Made by a program: the position numbers and the translations under genes | Notes under the pieces: generated by a model | The model's database searches: none | The model's input: the letters and a program-made list of their open reading frames with translations, nothing else | What the model was told of the DNA's origin: nothing | Origin: Pseudomonas hydrolytica | Lineage (GTDB): Bacteria; Pseudomonadota; Gammaproteobacteria; Pseudomonadales; Pseudomonadaceae | NCBI RefSeq assembly: GCF_021495345.1 | Contig: NZ_CP099397.1 | Location: 3,472,001 to 3,536,000, forward strand | Length of the DNA: 64,000 nucleotides | Reading direction: 5' to 3' | Part shown: positions 48,125-61,343 of the stretch, in pieces | Layout of the letters: each line of letters begins with the position of its first letter | Position numbering within the stretch: position 1 is the first letter of the stretch

Positions 48125-48792
48125 TAATAGGCCTCCTTGCTGGATACCTGAGGCGCCATCTTGTAGGCGTTCTTCTCGATCTGGTCTTTCTTCCAGCTAC
48201 GGATGCCCCAGATGAACAGACCGATCAGGAAGAAGGCCGAAGGCGGCAGCAGCAGCATGCCGTTGGGCTGGTACCAGCCACCGTCGTTGACCACCGAGAA
48301 AATCTCGTAGCCCATCAGCTTGCCCGCGCCGAACAGCTCGCGGATCACGCCCAGAGCCACCAGCATGGCGCTATAGCCCAGACCGTTACCGATACCGTCG
48401 AAGAACGACAGCACCGGCGGGTTCTGCATGGCGAACGCCTCGGCACGGCCCATCACGATGCAGTTGGTGATGATCAGACCGACGAACACCGACAGCTGCT
48501 TGGACAGACTGAAGGCATAGGCCTTGAGCACCTGGTCCACCACGATCACCAGGGACGCGATGATCACCATCTGCACGATCATGCGGATCGAGCCGGGGAT
48601 CTGGCTGCGGATCATGGAGATGAACAGGTTGGAGAAACCGCACACCAGGGTCAGCGCGGCGGACATCACCAGCGCGGTCTGCAGGTTCGAGGTTACCGCC
48701 AGGGCCGAGCAGATCCCGAGGATCTGCAGGCCGATGGGGTTGTTGTTGAAGACCGGGTTGAGCAGGACTTCTTTGATAGTCGGTTGCGACAT
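48124..48792 (-). CDS. nqrD: NADH:quinone reductase subunit NqrD
   Basis: The 222-residue membrane protein has six hydrophobic segments, with [20 protein letters not shown] at the N-terminus and [19 protein letters not shown] in the centre; the Cys in each are the expected iron ligands shared with NqrE. It lies 3 bases after nqrC. Confidence 0.95.
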
Positions 48793-48794
48793 GA

Positions 48795-49583
48795 TCAGGC
48801 CTCCCCTGCACGCAGGTTAGCGATAAACGGACCGAAGCCGTTCTGGCCGAGCCAGAACTTCAGCAGGTTGTCCACACCGACGCTGGTCAGAGTGGCACCA
48901 GCCAGGCCATCGACCTGGTGAGTGGCTTGCGGGCTCTGCGGATCGACACCGCCCTTGACGATCTGTACGGCCAGCTTGCCGTTATCGTCGAACAGGGTCT
49001 TGCCCGGCCATTGGCCTTTCCACTTCGGGTTATCCACTTCGCCGCCGAGACCCGGGGTCTCGCCGTGCTGATAGAAGCCCATGCCGACCACGGTGTTGAG
49101 GTCGCCCTTGACCGCGATGAAGCCGTGCAGGGTCGACCACAGGCCGTAACCGCGCACCGGCAGGATCAGCGTTTCGACCTCGCCATCCTTCTCCACCATA
49201 TAAACGGTGGTGTAGCGCTCCTGGCGCTTGATCCCGGCGATGTCCTCGCTGCCCTTGAGCGCGCTGGAGGTCTTCGGATCCTTCGACGCCTTGAGCGGAT
49301 CGAAGGTGATCGGATCATGCGCATCGGAGAACTTGCCGCTCTCCAGATCCACCAGCTTGGCGGTGATGGTGCTGTTGAACAGTTCCTTGACCCGGTTGCC
49401 CGACATGCCCGCCTCACCCAGGCCAGCGATGGCCAGAATGCTGCGCTGCTTGTCCAGCAGGCGGTTCTCCACCTGGGTCGGCTTCAGTGCGATGGCAGCG
49501 CCGGCGACGAACACCGAGCACACCAGACACACCAGCAGGGCCACCGTCAGCGTACGGACGGTGGATTCTTTTTGACTAGACAT
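48795..49583 (-). CDS. nqrC: NADH:quinone reductase subunit NqrC
   Basis: The 262-residue protein has one N-terminal membrane helix (about 10-32) and a periplasmic domain. FMN should be covalently bound to Thr231 in [13 protein letters not shown], where the classic SGAT motif reads AGAT; the Thr is kept. ApbE, coded in the same operon, attaches the FMN. It overlaps the nqrB stop by 8 bases. Confidence 0.96.
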   Translation of the reverse strand: MSSQKESTVRTLTVALLVCLVCSVFVAGAAIALKPTQVENRLLDKQRSILAIAGLGEAGMSGNRVKELFNSTITAKLVDLESGKFSDAHDPITFDPLKASKDPKTSSALKGSEDIAGIKRQERYTTVYMVEKDGEVETLILPVRGYGLWSTLHGFIAVKGDLNTVVGMGFYQHGETPGLGGEVDNPKWKGQWPGKTLFDDNGKLAVQIVKGGVDPQSPQATHQVDGLAGATLTSVGVDNLLKFWLGQNGFGPFIANLRAGEA

Positions 49584-50787
49584 TGCGTGCCAGCCTCCGC
49601 TTGATATTGGCCTGAACGACGAAGTGGTCGATCAGCGGTGCAAACAGGTTGGCGAACAGGATCGCCAGCATCATGCCCTCGGGGAAGGCCGGGTTGACCA
49701 CACGGATCAGCACCACCATCACGCCGATCAGGGCGCCGAAAATCCACTTGCCGGTGTTGGTCATGGACGCCGATACCGGGTCGGTGGCCATGAAGAACAT
49801 GCCGAAGGCGAAGCCGCCCACCACCAGATGCCAGTACCAGGGCATGGCGAACATCGGATTGGTGTTGGAGCCGATCAGATTGAGCAGCAGCGACAGGCCG
49901 ATCATGCCCAGCATCACGCCGGCGACGATGCGCCAGGAAGCGATCTTGGTGATCAAGAGCACCAGGCCGCCGATGGCGATGGCCAGGGTGCTGGTTTCGC
50001 CGAGCGAGCCGTGAATGGTGCCGATGAAGGCGTCCATCCAGGTGATGCCGTTGTTGATCACGTTCTCGATGCCGCCGGAAGCCGCCAGGCTCAGCGAAGT
50101 GGCGCCAGCGAAGCCGTCCACCGCCGTCCAGACCGCATCACCCGACATCTGCGCCGGGTAGGCGAAGAACAGGAAGGCACGGCCGGTCAGTGCCGGGTTG
50201 AGGAAGTTCTTGCCGGTACCACCGAACACTTCCTTGCCGATCACCACGCCGAAGCTGATACCCAGCGCCACCTGCCACAGCGGAATGCTCGGCGGCAGGA
50301 TCAGGGCGAACAGCACGGAGGTGACGAAGAAGCCTTCGTTGACCTCATGCTTGCGGATCGAGGCGAACAGCACTTCCCAGAAGCCGCCGACGATGAAGGT
50401 CACCGCGTAGACAGGCAGGAAGTAGGCAGCCCCCTGGATGAAGTTGTCCCACAGGCTGTTCGGGTCGAAACCGGCCAGCGAGCCGATCAGCGCGAAACGC
50501 CAGCCTTCCTGGCTCGCCAGCAGCTCGGGGCTCTGGGCGAAGATCAGGTTGGCCTGGTAGCCGGTGTTCCACATGCCGAAGAACATGGCCGGGAAGGTGC
50601 ACAGCCACACGGTGATCATCATGCGCTTGAGGTCGATGCCATCACGCACGTGAGCGGTGGTCTTGGTCACGCTGCCAGGACGATAGAAGAAGGTGTCGAT
50701 GGCTTCGTAGAGGGCGTACCACTTCTCGTACTTGCCGCCCTTTTCGAAGTTGTGCTCGATCTTGTCGAGGAATGCACGAATGCCCAC
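49576..50787 (-). CDS. nqrB: NADH:quinone reductase subunit NqrB
   Basis: NqrB is the central ion-translocating subunit. The 403-residue protein has about ten hydrophobic segments and the covalent FMN site at Thr230 in [10 protein letters not shown] (AGAT in place of SGAT). It also binds riboflavin and the quinone. The P. aeruginosa enzyme has been reported to pump protons rather than sodium; which ion this one uses cannot be read directly. It starts 3 bases after nqrA. Confidence 0.96.
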   Translation of the reverse strand: MGIRAFLDKIEHNFEKGGKYEKWYALYEAIDTFFYRPGSVTKTTAHVRDGIDLKRMMITVWLCTFPAMFFGMWNTGYQANLIFAQSPELLASQEGWRFALIGSLAGFDPNSLWDNFIQGAAYFLPVYAVTFIVGGFWEVLFASIRKHEVNEGFFVTSVLFALILPPSIPLWQVALGISFGVVIGKEVFGGTGKNFLNPALTGRAFLFFAYPAQMSGDAVWTAVDGFAGATSLSLAASGGIENVINNGITWMDAFIGTIHGSLGETSTLAIAIGGLVLLITKIASWRIVAGVMLGMIGLSLLLNLIGSNTNPMFAMPWYWHLVVGGFAFGMFFMATDPVSASMTNTGKWIFGALIGVMVVLIRVVNPAFPEGMMLAILFANLFAPLIDHFVVQANIKRRLARNV

Positions 50788-50790
50788 GGA

Positions 50791-52403
<1,613 letters not shown>

Positions 52404-52405
52404 CG

Positions 52406-52433
52406 AAAAACGGGAGCCGAAGCTCCCGTTTTT
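52406..52433 (-). terminator. Terminator after the GAPDH gene
   Basis: AAAAACGGGAGC (52406-52417) pairs with GCTCCCGTTTTT (52422-52433) across CGAA. T-runs follow on both strands. It lies just after the minus-strand GAPDH gene. Confidence 0.92.
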
Positions 52434-52445
52434 CGTTTGCGCTAC

Positions 52446-53894
52446 TTAGCGCGGGAAGGCAGGCGGGTTCACCCCGGCCATGTCTTCCATCACACGCACC
52501 ACCTGGCAGCTGTAGCCGAACTCGTTGTCGTACCAGACATAGAGAACGACGCGATTGTCGTTGGCGATGGTGGCTTCGGCATCGACCACACCGGCGTGAC
52601 GCGAACCGACGAAGTCGGTGGACACCACTTCCTGCGAGCTGACGAAATCGATCTGCTTCTGCAGATCCGAGTGCATGGCCATCTGGCGCAGGTACTCGTT
52701 GATCTCTTCGCGAGTGGTGGCCTTCTCCAGGTTCAGGTTGAGAATGGCCATGGACACGTTCGGCGTCGGCACACGAATGGCGTTGCCGGTCAGCTTGCCC
52801 TTGAGCACCGGCAGCGCCTTGGCCGCAGCGGTAGCCGCGCCGGTTTCGGTGATGACCATGTTCAGCGCGGCACTGCGACCACGACGACTGCCCTTGTGGA
52901 AGTTGTCGATCAGGTTCTGGTCGTTGGTGTAGGAGTGAACGGTCTCGACATGACCGTTGACGATGCCGTACTTGTCGTTGACCGCCTTGAGCACCGGCAC
53001 GATGGCATTGGTGGTGCAGGAAGCCGCGGAGATGATCTTGTCCTCAGCGGTGATTTCGCTGTGGTTGATGCCGTGCACGATGTTCTTCAGCGCGCCCTTG
53101 CCAGGCGCAGTGAGCACCACGCGATCGACGCCCGGGCAGGCCAGGTGCTGACCCAGACCCTCGGCATCACGCCATACGCCGGTGTTGTCCACCAGCAGCG
53201 CGTTCTTGATGCCGTACTGGGTGTAGTCGACTTCCTTCGGATCCTTGGCGTAGATCACCTGGATCAGGTTGCCGTTGGCCGTCAGGGTGTTGTTCTCTTC
53301 ATCGATGGTGATGGTGCCGTTGAACTTGCCGTGCACCGAGTCACGACGCAGCAGGCTGGCACGCTTGACCAGATCGTTGCTGGCACCCTTGCGCACGACG
53401 ATGGCACGCAGACGCAGGCCGTCGCCGCCACCGGTCTTCTCGATCAGGATGCGCGCCAGCAGACGGCCGATACGACCGAAACCGTAGAGCACCACGTCGG
53501 TGCCTTCGCGAGCAGCGCCGTTCTGCTTGCCAACCACCTCGGCCAGCTCGTCCTTGACGAACTGCTCGACGGCACGGCCAGCGCCTTCGGCCTTGAACTT
53601 GGCAACCAGCTTGCCCAGGTCGACGGAAGCGGCGCCCAGCTTGAGCTCGCTCATCGCCTTGAGCATGGGGAAGGTGTCGTGGACCGACAGTTCGGCCTCA
53701 TCGGCCAGGCGATGGCGAGCGAAACGGTGAGCCTTGAGGATGTCGATGACCGAACGGTTGATCAGGCCACGGCCGTAGATCGAGGTCACCACATTGTTGT
53801 TGCGATAGAGCTGACCAATCAGCGGAATCATCGCTTCCGCGAGGGCTTCACGATCGATCCATTCACCGAGACACTGGTCGGGCTTCTGAGTCAC
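52446..53894 (-). CDS. Glyceraldehyde-3-phosphate dehydrogenase, long form
   Basis: The 482-residue protein is about 140 residues longer than usual GAPDH because of an N-terminal extension (about 1-130, helical). The NAD(P) domain starts at VVLYGFGRIGRLLARIL (about 134-150). The catalytic Cys293 is in SAASCTTNAIVPVL, and the partner His320 is in ETVHSYTNDQ. This form is common in pseudomonads (PA3001 in PAO1) and may serve gluconeogenesis. GTG at 53894 (MTQKPDQCLGEW) is chosen because GGAAGG lies 8 bases upstream; ATG at 53912 is the alternative. Confidence 0.9.
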   Translation of the reverse strand: MTQKPDQCLGEWIDREALAEAMIPLIGQLYRNNNVVTSIYGRGLINRSVIDILKAHRFARHRLADEAELSVHDTFPMLKAMSELKLGAASVDLGKLVAKFKAEGAGRAVEQFVKDELAEVVGKQNGAAREGTDVVLYGFGRIGRLLARILIEKTGGGDGLRLRAIVVRKGASNDLVKRASLLRRDSVHGKFNGTITIDEENNTLTANGNLIQVIYAKDPKEVDYTQYGIKNALLVDNTGVWRDAEGLGQHLACPGVDRVVLTAPGKGALKNIVHGINHSEITAEDKIISAASCTTNAIVPVLKAVNDKYGIVNGHVETVHSYTNDQNLIDNFHKGSRRGRSAALNMVITETGAATAAAKALPVLKGKLTGNAIRVPTPNVSMAILNLNLEKATTREEINEYLRQMAMHSDLQKQIDFVSSQEVVSTDFVGSRHAGVVDAEATIANDNRVVLYVWYDNEFGYSCQVVRVMEDMAGVNPPAFPR

Positions 53895-54043
53895 GGGCAG
53901 TACCTTCCACATGTAGGGGCTGAAAAAAGGGGCTACATTATGACGGCGCGCGCGGGCATGAGCAATGCGCGCCTGTCGCGACTGACATTGACCACCAAGC
54001 CCCGCTACAATTCCCGGCCTTTTGTCACGACCGTGAGCCGCCC

Positions 54044-57000
54044 GTGTCCGTACTGCGTCTTCCGTCTCTACCGGCCAGCGCCGGCAAACAGCAATGGGGC
54101 AATCTGCCTGGTGCCGCCATGTCCCTAGCCATCGCCGAAGCGGCCAGCAATGCCGGACGCTTCACTCTGGTGCTCACCGAAGGCAGCCAGAGCGCCGAGC
54201 GCCTGCAGGAAGAGCTGGCATTCTTCGCGCCGGACCTGCCCGTGCTGCACTTTCCGGACTGGGAAACGCTGCCCTATGACGTCTTTTCGCCGCACCAGGA
54301 CATCATTTCCCAGCGTATCGCCACGCTCTACCGACTGCCGCAGCTGAGCCGCGGCATCCTCGTAGTGCCGATCGCCACCGCCCTACACCGCCTGGCGCCC
54401 AAGCGCTTTCTGCTCGGCAGCAGTCTGGTGCTGGACGTGGGCCAGAAGCTCGACGTCGAGCAGATGCGTACGCGCCTGGAGGCCGCCGGCTACCGCTGCG
54501 TCGACACCGTGTACGAGCACGGCGAGTTCGCCGTGCGCGGCGCGCTGATCGACCTGTTCCCCATGGGCAGCGAGGTGCCCTACCGCATCGACCTGTTCGA
54601 CGACGAAATCGAAACCCTGCGCACCTTCGACCCGGAAAACCAGCGCTCGGTGGACAAGGTGGAGTCGATCCGCCTGCTGCCGGCGCGCGAATTCCCGCTG
54701 GAGAAGAAGGCCGTCAGCGATTTCCGCGGGCGCTTTCGCGAGCGTTTCGACGTGGATTTCCGCCGCTGTCCGATCTATCAGGACCTGTCCAGCGGCATCA
54801 CCCCGGCCGGTATCGAGTACTACCTGCCGCTGTTCTTCGAGGAAACCGGCACCCTGTTCGACTACCTGCCGGGCGACACCCAGGTGTTCTCCCTGCCCGG
54901 CATCGAGAAGGCCGCCGAGCACTTCTGGACCGACGCACGCAACCGCTACGAGGACCGCCGCGTCGACCCCGAGCGCCCACTGCTGCCGCCGGCCGATATC
55001 TTCCTGCCGGTGGAAGACTGCTTCGCCCGCCTGAAGAACTGGCCGCGCGTGGTGGTCAATCAGGACGACATCGAACCCGGCGTCGGCCAGACCCGCTTCG
55101 AGGCACGCGCCCTGCCCGACCTGGCGATCCAGGCCAAGGCCGGCGAGCCGCTGGCGGCGCTGCGCCGCTTCATCGAGGAATATCAAGGCCGCGTGCTGTT
55201 CTGCGCCGAGTCGGCCGGGCGCCGCGAGGTGCTGCTGGAGCTGCTTGCCCGTCTCAAGCTCAAGCCCAAGGAAGTCGATGGCTGGCCGGCGTTCGTCGAA
55301 AGCGGCGAACGCCTGAACATCTGCATCGCGCCGCTGGACGAGGGCCTGCTGCTCGATGATCTGGCGCTGATCGCCGAAAGCCCGCTGTTCGGCCAGCGCG
55401 TCATGCAGCGTCGTCGCCGCGAGAAGGGTCGCGACACTGGCGACAACGTGATCAAGAACCTCACCGAACTGCGCGAAGGCGCGCCGGTGGTGCACATCGA
55501 TCACGGCGTCGGTCGCTACCTGGGCCTGGTGACCATGGAGTTCGACGGCCAGGCCGCCGAATTCCTTGCCCTGCAGTACGCCGACGAGGCCAAGCTCTAC
55601 GTACCGGTGGCCAGCCTGCACCTGATCGCCCGCTACAGCGGCAGCGACGATGCCCTGGCGCCGCTGCACCGCCTGGGTTCGGAAACCTGGCAGAAAGCCA
55701 AGCGCAAGGCCGCCGAACAGGTGCGCGACGTAGCCGCCGAACTGCTCGACATCTACGCCCGCCGCGCCGCCCGCGAGGGTTTCGCCTTTCAGGACCCGGC
55801 CCTGGACTACGCCACCTTCAGCGCCGGCTTCCCCTTCGAGGAAACCCCGGATCAGCAGGCCGCCATCGACGCCGTGCGCGCCGACATGCTGGCCGGCAAG
55901 CCGATGGATCGCCTGGTCTGCGGCGACGTCGGCTTCGGCAAGACCGAGGTGGCCATGCGCGCCGCCTTCATCGCCGTGCACAGCGGCAAGCAGGTAGCCG
56001 TGCTGGTGCCCACCACCCTGCTCGCCCAGCAGCACTACAACAGCTTCCGCGACCGCTTCGCCGACTGGCCGGTGAAGGTCGAGGTGATGAGCCGCTTCAA
56101 GAGCGCCAAGGAAGTCGAAGGCGCTGTGCAGCAATTGGCCGAAGGCAAGGTGGACATCGTCATCGGCACCCACAAGCTGCTGCAGGACGACGTCAAGTTC
56201 CACAATCTCGGCCTGGTGATCATCGACGAGGAGCACCGTTTCGGCGTGCGCCAGAAGGAGCAGCTCAAGGCGCTGCGCAGCGAGGTCGACATCCTCACCC
56301 TCACCGCCACCCCGATTCCGCGCACCCTGAACATGGCCGTGGCCGGCATGCGCGACCTGTCGATCATCGCCACGCCACCGGCGCGGCGCCTGTCGGTACG
56401 CACCTTCGTCATGGAGGAGAACAAGCCGACCATCAAGGAAGCGCTGCTGCGCGAATTGCTGCGCGGCGGCCAGGTGTACTACCTGCACAACGATGTGAAG
56501 ACCATCGACAAATGTGCCAGTGAGCTGGCCGAACTGGTGCCCGAGGCGCGCATCGGCGTCGGCCACGGTCAGATGCGCGAGCGCGAGCTGGAACAGGTGA
56601 TGAGCGACTTCTACCACAAGCGCTTCAACGTGCTGGTGGCCTCGACCATCATCGAAACCGGCATCGACGTGCCCAGCGCCAACACCATCATCATCGAGCG
56701 GGCCGACAAGTTCGGCCTGGCCCAGCTGCACCAGCTGCGCGGCCGTGTCGGTCGCAGCCACCACCAGGCCTACGCCTACCTGCTCACGCCACCACGCAAG
56801 AGCATGACCGACGATGCGCAGAAGCGCCTGGAGGCCATCGCCGGCGCGCAGGACCTCGGCGCCGGCTTTATCCTCGCCACCCACGACCTGGAAATCCGCG
56901 GCGCCGGCGAGCTGCTCGGCGATGGTCAGAGCGGGCAGATCCAGGCCGTCGGCTTCACCCTCTACATGGAAATGCTGGAAAGGGCCGTGAAGGCCATCCA

Positions 57001-57481
57001 GAAAGGCGAGCAGCCCAACCTCGACCAGCCGCTGGGCGGCGGCCCGGAGATCAACCTGCGCGTGCCGGCGCTGATCCCCGAGGACTACCTGCCTGATGTG
57101 CATGCGCGTCTGATCCTCTACAAGCGCATCGCCTCGGCCACCGACGAGGACGGCCTGAAAGAGCTGCAGGTGGAGATGATCGACCGCTTCGGCCTGCTAC
57201 CGGAGCCGACCAAGCACCTGATGCGCCTGACCCTGCTCAAGCTGCAGGCCGACAAGCTGGGCATCACCAAGGTCGACGCCGGCCCGCAGGGCGGCCGTAT
57301 CGAGTTCGCCGCGGAAACCTGCGTCGACCCGCTGACCCTGATCAGGCTGATCCAGGCCCAACCGAAACGCTACAAGTTCGAAGGCGCCACCGTCTTCAAG
57401 ATCCAGGTGCCGATGGAGCGCGCGGAAGAACGCTTCAACACCCTGGAAGCCCTGTTCGAGCGCCTCGCGCCCACCACCTGA
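54044..57481 (+). CDS. mfd: Transcription-repair coupling factor Mfd
   Basis: Mfd removes RNA polymerase stalled at DNA lesions and recruits UvrA. The 1145-residue protein (E. coli 1148) has a UvrB-like N-terminal part, the RNA polymerase interaction domain with VVHIDHGVGRYLGL at about 480-495, a RecG-like motor with Walker A GDVGFGKTEVAMRA and DEEH, the TRG region, and the C-terminal UvrA-masking domain. It starts with GTG at 54044. It is divergent from the GAPDH gene, with about 150 bases between. Confidence 0.97.
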   Translation: MSVLRLPSLPASAGKQQWGNLPGAAMSLAIAEAASNAGRFTLVLTEGSQSAERLQEELAFFAPDLPVLHFPDWETLPYDVFSPHQDIISQRIATLYRLPQLSRGILVVPIATALHRLAPKRFLLGSSLVLDVGQKLDVEQMRTRLEAAGYRCVDTVYEHGEFAVRGALIDLFPMGSEVPYRIDLFDDEIETLRTFDPENQRSVDKVESIRLLPAREFPLEKKAVSDFRGRFRERFDVDFRRCPIYQDLSSGITPAGIEYYLPLFFEETGTLFDYLPGDTQVFSLPGIEKAAEHFWTDARNRYEDRRVDPERPLLPPADIFLPVEDCFARLKNWPRVVVNQDDIEPGVGQTRFEARALPDLAIQAKAGEPLAALRRFIEEYQGRVLFCAESAGRREVLLELLARLKLKPKEVDGWPAFVESGERLNICIAPLDEGLLLDDLALIAESPLFGQRVMQRRRREKGRDTGDNVIKNLTELREGAPVVHIDHGVGRYLGLVTMEFDGQAAEFLALQYADEAKLYVPVASLHLIARYSGSDDALAPLHRLGSETWQKAKRKAAEQVRDVAAELLDIYARRAAREGFAFQDPALDYATFSAGFPFEETPDQQAAIDAVRADMLAGKPMDRLVCGDVGFGKTEVAMRAAFIAVHSGKQVAVLVPTTLLAQQHYNSFRDRFADWPVKVEVMSRFKSAKEVEGAVQQLAEGKVDIVIGTHKLLQDDVKFHNLGLVIIDEEHRFGVRQKEQLKALRSEVDILTLTATPIPRTLNMAVAGMRDLSIIATPPARRLSVRTFVMEENKPTIKEALLRELLRGGQVYYLHNDVKTIDKCASELAELVPEARIGVGHGQMRERELEQVMSDFYHKRFNVLVASTIIETGIDVPSANTIIIERADKFGLAQLHQLRGRVGRSHHQAYAYLLTPPRKSMTDDAQKRLEAIAGAQDLGAGFILATHDLEIRGAGELLGDGQSGQIQAVGFTLYMEMLERAVKAIQKGEQPNLDQPLGGGPEINLRVPALIPEDYLPDVHARLILYKRIASATDEDGLKELQVEMIDRFGLLPEPTKHLMRLTLLKLQADKLGITKVDAGPQGGRIEFAAETCVDPLTLIRLIQAQPKRYKFEGATVFKIQVPMERAEERFNTLEALFERLAPTT

Positions 57482-57492
57482 AGGACTCACAC

Positions 57493-58014
57493 ATGCGCCC
57501 ACTGCACCTGATCGCCCTGCTGCTCTGCCTGCTGACACCGAGCGCCTTCGCCGAACGCCTGTATCAGGTCGAACTGCTGGTGTTCCGCCAGGCAGGCGAG
57601 CCGGTCGTCGCGCCCAAGGTGGCACCGGACGACTGGGCAGGCACGGCATTGCCCATCACCGGCAACGAACGCCCTACCGCGCTCGATGGGGAGGCCGCCA
57701 AGCTCAATCCCGGCAACGGCTATCAGTTGCTGCTGCACAAGGCGTGGAGCCAGACCATTGGCAACTCGCCGAGTCGCGTGGCCGTCAGCAGCGGTGAAGA
57801 GCACTTCGGCCACCACGCGGTAGAAGGCACCCTGAGCTTCATCCAGGAGCGCTTCGCCGACCTGGATCTGGAACTGTGGATCAACCGCTTCAGCGCCGAC
57901 GGCCTGCTGGAGAGCAGCGAGCACATGAAGGTCACCCAGCGTCTGAAGGACAACAGCCTGACCTATCTGGACCACGGCGGTCTGGGCGCTCTGGTGCGCA
58001 TCACCCCCCTCTGA
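57493..58014 (+). CDS. csiV: CsiV family protein
   Basis: The 173-residue protein has a signal peptide (MRPLHLIALLLCLLTPSAFA) and a mature part with YQVELLVFRQAG and AVEGTLSFIQERFADLDLELWINR. It matches the CsiV family, first described in Vibrio as a peptidoglycan-binding activator of the synthase PBP1a via LpoA. The role in Pseudomonas is inferred. It follows mfd by 11 bases in the same transcript, and a terminator follows. Confidence 0.85.
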   Translation: MRPLHLIALLLCLLTPSAFAERLYQVELLVFRQAGEPVVAPKVAPDDWAGTALPITGNERPTALDGEAAKLNPGNGYQLLLHKAWSQTIGNSPSRVAVSSGEEHFGHHAVEGTLSFIQERFADLDLELWINRFSADGLLESSEHMKVTQRLKDNSLTYLDHGGLGALVRITPL

Positions 58015-58025
58015 GTCGCTAAAGC

Positions 58026-58050
58026 AAAAGGGCCGCTAAGCGGCCCTTTT
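58026..58050. terminator. Bidirectional terminator between csiV and the MTIP gene
   Basis: AAAAGGGCCGC (58026-58036) pairs with GCGGCCCTTTT (58040-58050) across TAA. T-runs on both strands serve the convergent genes. Confidence 0.92.
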
Positions 58051-58066
58051 CGTTACTGTCGAATGC

Positions 58067-59825
<1,759 letters not shown>

Positions 59826-59835
59826 AAAAAATTCC

Positions 59836-60360
59836 TTAGAGGAGTTCCGCCTCTGCCCACTGCGGACAGGGCGCCTCGTCGATCCTGACCGGGCAGTGCA
59901 GTGCCACCCGATCGAACAGAGTCAGCATGTCTGCGTTGCGCAAGCGCACGCAGCCATGCGAAAGCGGCACGCCCATGGGTTCGCAATCAGGCGTGCCATG
60001 CAGGTAAATATAGCGGCGAAAACTGTCGACCTGAGCGCCTCGATTGCGCCCGGGCTCCAGGCCACTGAGCCAGAGGATGCGGGTGAGTATCCAGTCGCGG
60101 CCAGGGAACTGCTCATGCAGCTGGGGTGACCAGATCTCCCCGGTCCAGCGCCTTGCCCTGAGCACCGCAGCCAGCGGCAGGCCGGCGCCGATCCTGGCGC
60201 GCACCTGATGCAGACCGCGCGGGGTGCAGCCTGAACCGTTGCGTTCTCCAGGGCCATTGAGTGCGGTGGAGACCGGCAGACGCAGCACCAGCCGCCCCGC
60301 ACGAAAACCGTACAGGGCCTGATCGGCAATGGAGATATGCAGCAAATCGAGTTCGGACAT
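59836..60360 (-). CDS. L,D-transpeptidase (YkuD) domain protein
   Basis: The 174-residue protein has the YkuD active-site pattern [20 protein letters not shown], with His, the catalytic Cys in SHGC and the Arg, intact. Such enzymes make 3-3 peptidoglycan crosslinks or attach proteins. No signal peptide is seen, which is odd for an enzyme acting in the periplasm, so the start could be misplaced or it could be exported otherwise. It is part of a peptidoglycan-linked group with nagZ. Confidence 0.85.
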   Translation of the reverse strand: MSELDLLHISIADQALYGFRAGRLVLRLPVSTALNGPGERNGSGCTPRGLHQVRARIGAGLPLAAVLRARRWTGEIWSPQLHEQFPGRDWILTRILWLSGLEPGRNRGAQVDSFRRYIYLHGTPDCEPMGVPLSHGCVRLRNADMLTLFDRVALHCPVRIDEAPCPQWAEAELL

Positions 60361-60407
60361 GGGCCGCTAGCTTAGCCGAACGGCCGAGCCACGCCCACCC
60401 GCAGGGA

Positions 60408-61115
60408 TCAGACCTTGGCCGGAGCGCTTGGCGACTTGCTGCGCGGTTTGAGCTGCGCGGCCGCCAGCGAGGGATCGTTGACACCGGTTTCGGCGCGCAT
60501 GCCGGCGGCCAGGAAAGGCACCATCATGCGCATCACCTGCTCGATCGAAGTGTTGACGCCGAAATCGGTCTCGGCCATGGCGCGCAGCGCCTTGATGCCG
60601 GACATGCTGAACGCCGCGGCGCCGAGCATGAAATGCACACGCCAGAACAGTTCCAGCGGCGGAATGCGCGGGGCGGCATCGTGCACGAGGAGCATGTAGC
60701 GGCGGAACACCTTGCCGTACACCTCTTCCAGATACTTGCGCAGGTGCCCCTGGCTCTGACTGAAAGCCAGGCCGAGCAGACGCATGAAGATGGACAGGTC
60801 GTTGCCGCTACGCGGCTTGACCGCCAGCGCCTGCTCGACCAGCAGTTCGAGGAGTTCCTCGAGGGTGGCCTGCGTGTCGGCCTTGGCCTGACGACGGTCG
60901 AGTTCCTTTTCCAGACTGGCGCAGAAGGGCCCGAGGAAGCGCGAGAAGACCGCCTGGATCAGCGCCTTCTTCGAGCCGAAGTGATAGTTGACCGCAGCCA
61001 GATTGACGCCGGCCTTGCTGGTGATCAGCCGCAACGAGGTTTCGGCGAAGCCTTTTTCCGCGAACAGCTGTTCCGCAGCATCGAGAATGCGTTCAACGGT
61101 TTCCGACTGAGCCAT
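60408..61115 (-). CDS. psrA: TetR-family regulator PsrA
   Basis: PsrA is a fatty-acid-responsive regulator that activates rpoS and represses beta-oxidation genes and itself. The 235-residue protein has the HTH in [27 protein letters not shown], at about residues 27-53, and an acyl-binding domain. Two PsrA boxes lie just upstream of its start (61130-61156), which supports auto-repression. It is divergent from lexA. Confidence 0.93.
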   Translation of the reverse strand: MAQSETVERILDAAEQLFAEKGFAETSLRLITSKAGVNLAAVNYHFGSKKALIQAVFSRFLGPFCASLEKELDRRQAKADTQATLEELLELLVEQALAVKPRSGNDLSIFMRLLGLAFSQSQGHLRKYLEEVYGKVFRRYMLLVHDAAPRIPPLELFWRVHFMLGAAAFSMSGIKALRAMAETDFGVNTSIEQVMRMMVPFLAAGMRAETGVNDPSLAAAQLKPRSKSPSAPAKV

Positions 61116-61129
61116 GAGTTATCACCTGA

Positions 61130-61156
61130 CAAACACTTGTTTGAAACATACGTTTC
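61130..61156. promoter_or_regulatory. Two overlapping PsrA operator boxes
   Basis: CAAACACTTGTTTG (61130-61143) and GAAACATACGTTTC (61143-61156) both match the PsrA consensus C/GAAAC-N4-GTTTG/C. They share base 61143 and lie 15-41 bases before the psrA start, so PsrA should control its own gene. Confidence 0.85.
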
Positions 61157-61282
61157 AGCCCATCGAATTGTCAAGCCGCACGAGCCGTCTTTTGGCCGGC
61201 TGGTCACAGCTTACAACAAGCGAAGACGTACTTTGCCGCAAGCAGGTTACAAGCCAGGCGGCAGGCACCGGCAAATTGGGCG

Positions 61283-61310
61283 TTGCCAAGGCTCGCTTAC
61301 TGTATATAAT
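61283..61310 (+). promoter_or_regulatory. Promoter of lexA-sulA
   Basis: TTGCCA (61283-61288) and TATAAT (61305-61310) are spaced by 16 bases. The -10 lies inside the first LexA box, so bound LexA would block RNA polymerase. Confidence 0.85.
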
Positions 61311-61315
61311 CCCAG
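61300..61315. promoter_or_regulatory. LexA box 1
   Basis: CTGTATATAATCCCAG fits the CTG-N10-CAG SOS box and contains the -10 of the lexA promoter. Confidence 0.9.
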
Positions 61316-61318
61316 CCA

Positions 61319-61334
61319 CTGTATAAAAAGACAG
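61319..61334. promoter_or_regulatory. LexA box 2
   Basis: CTGTATAAAAAGACAG fits CTG-N10-CAG. It starts 19 bases after the first box start, so the two sites are nearly on the same DNA face, allowing cooperative binding. Confidence 0.9.
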
Positions 61335-61343
61335 AGCCCAGCC

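Noticed and set aside
54383..57103. 906-residue open frame on the minus strand opposite mfd
   Set aside because: Antisense to mfd, His/Gln-rich shadow sequence, no ribosome binding site or domain.
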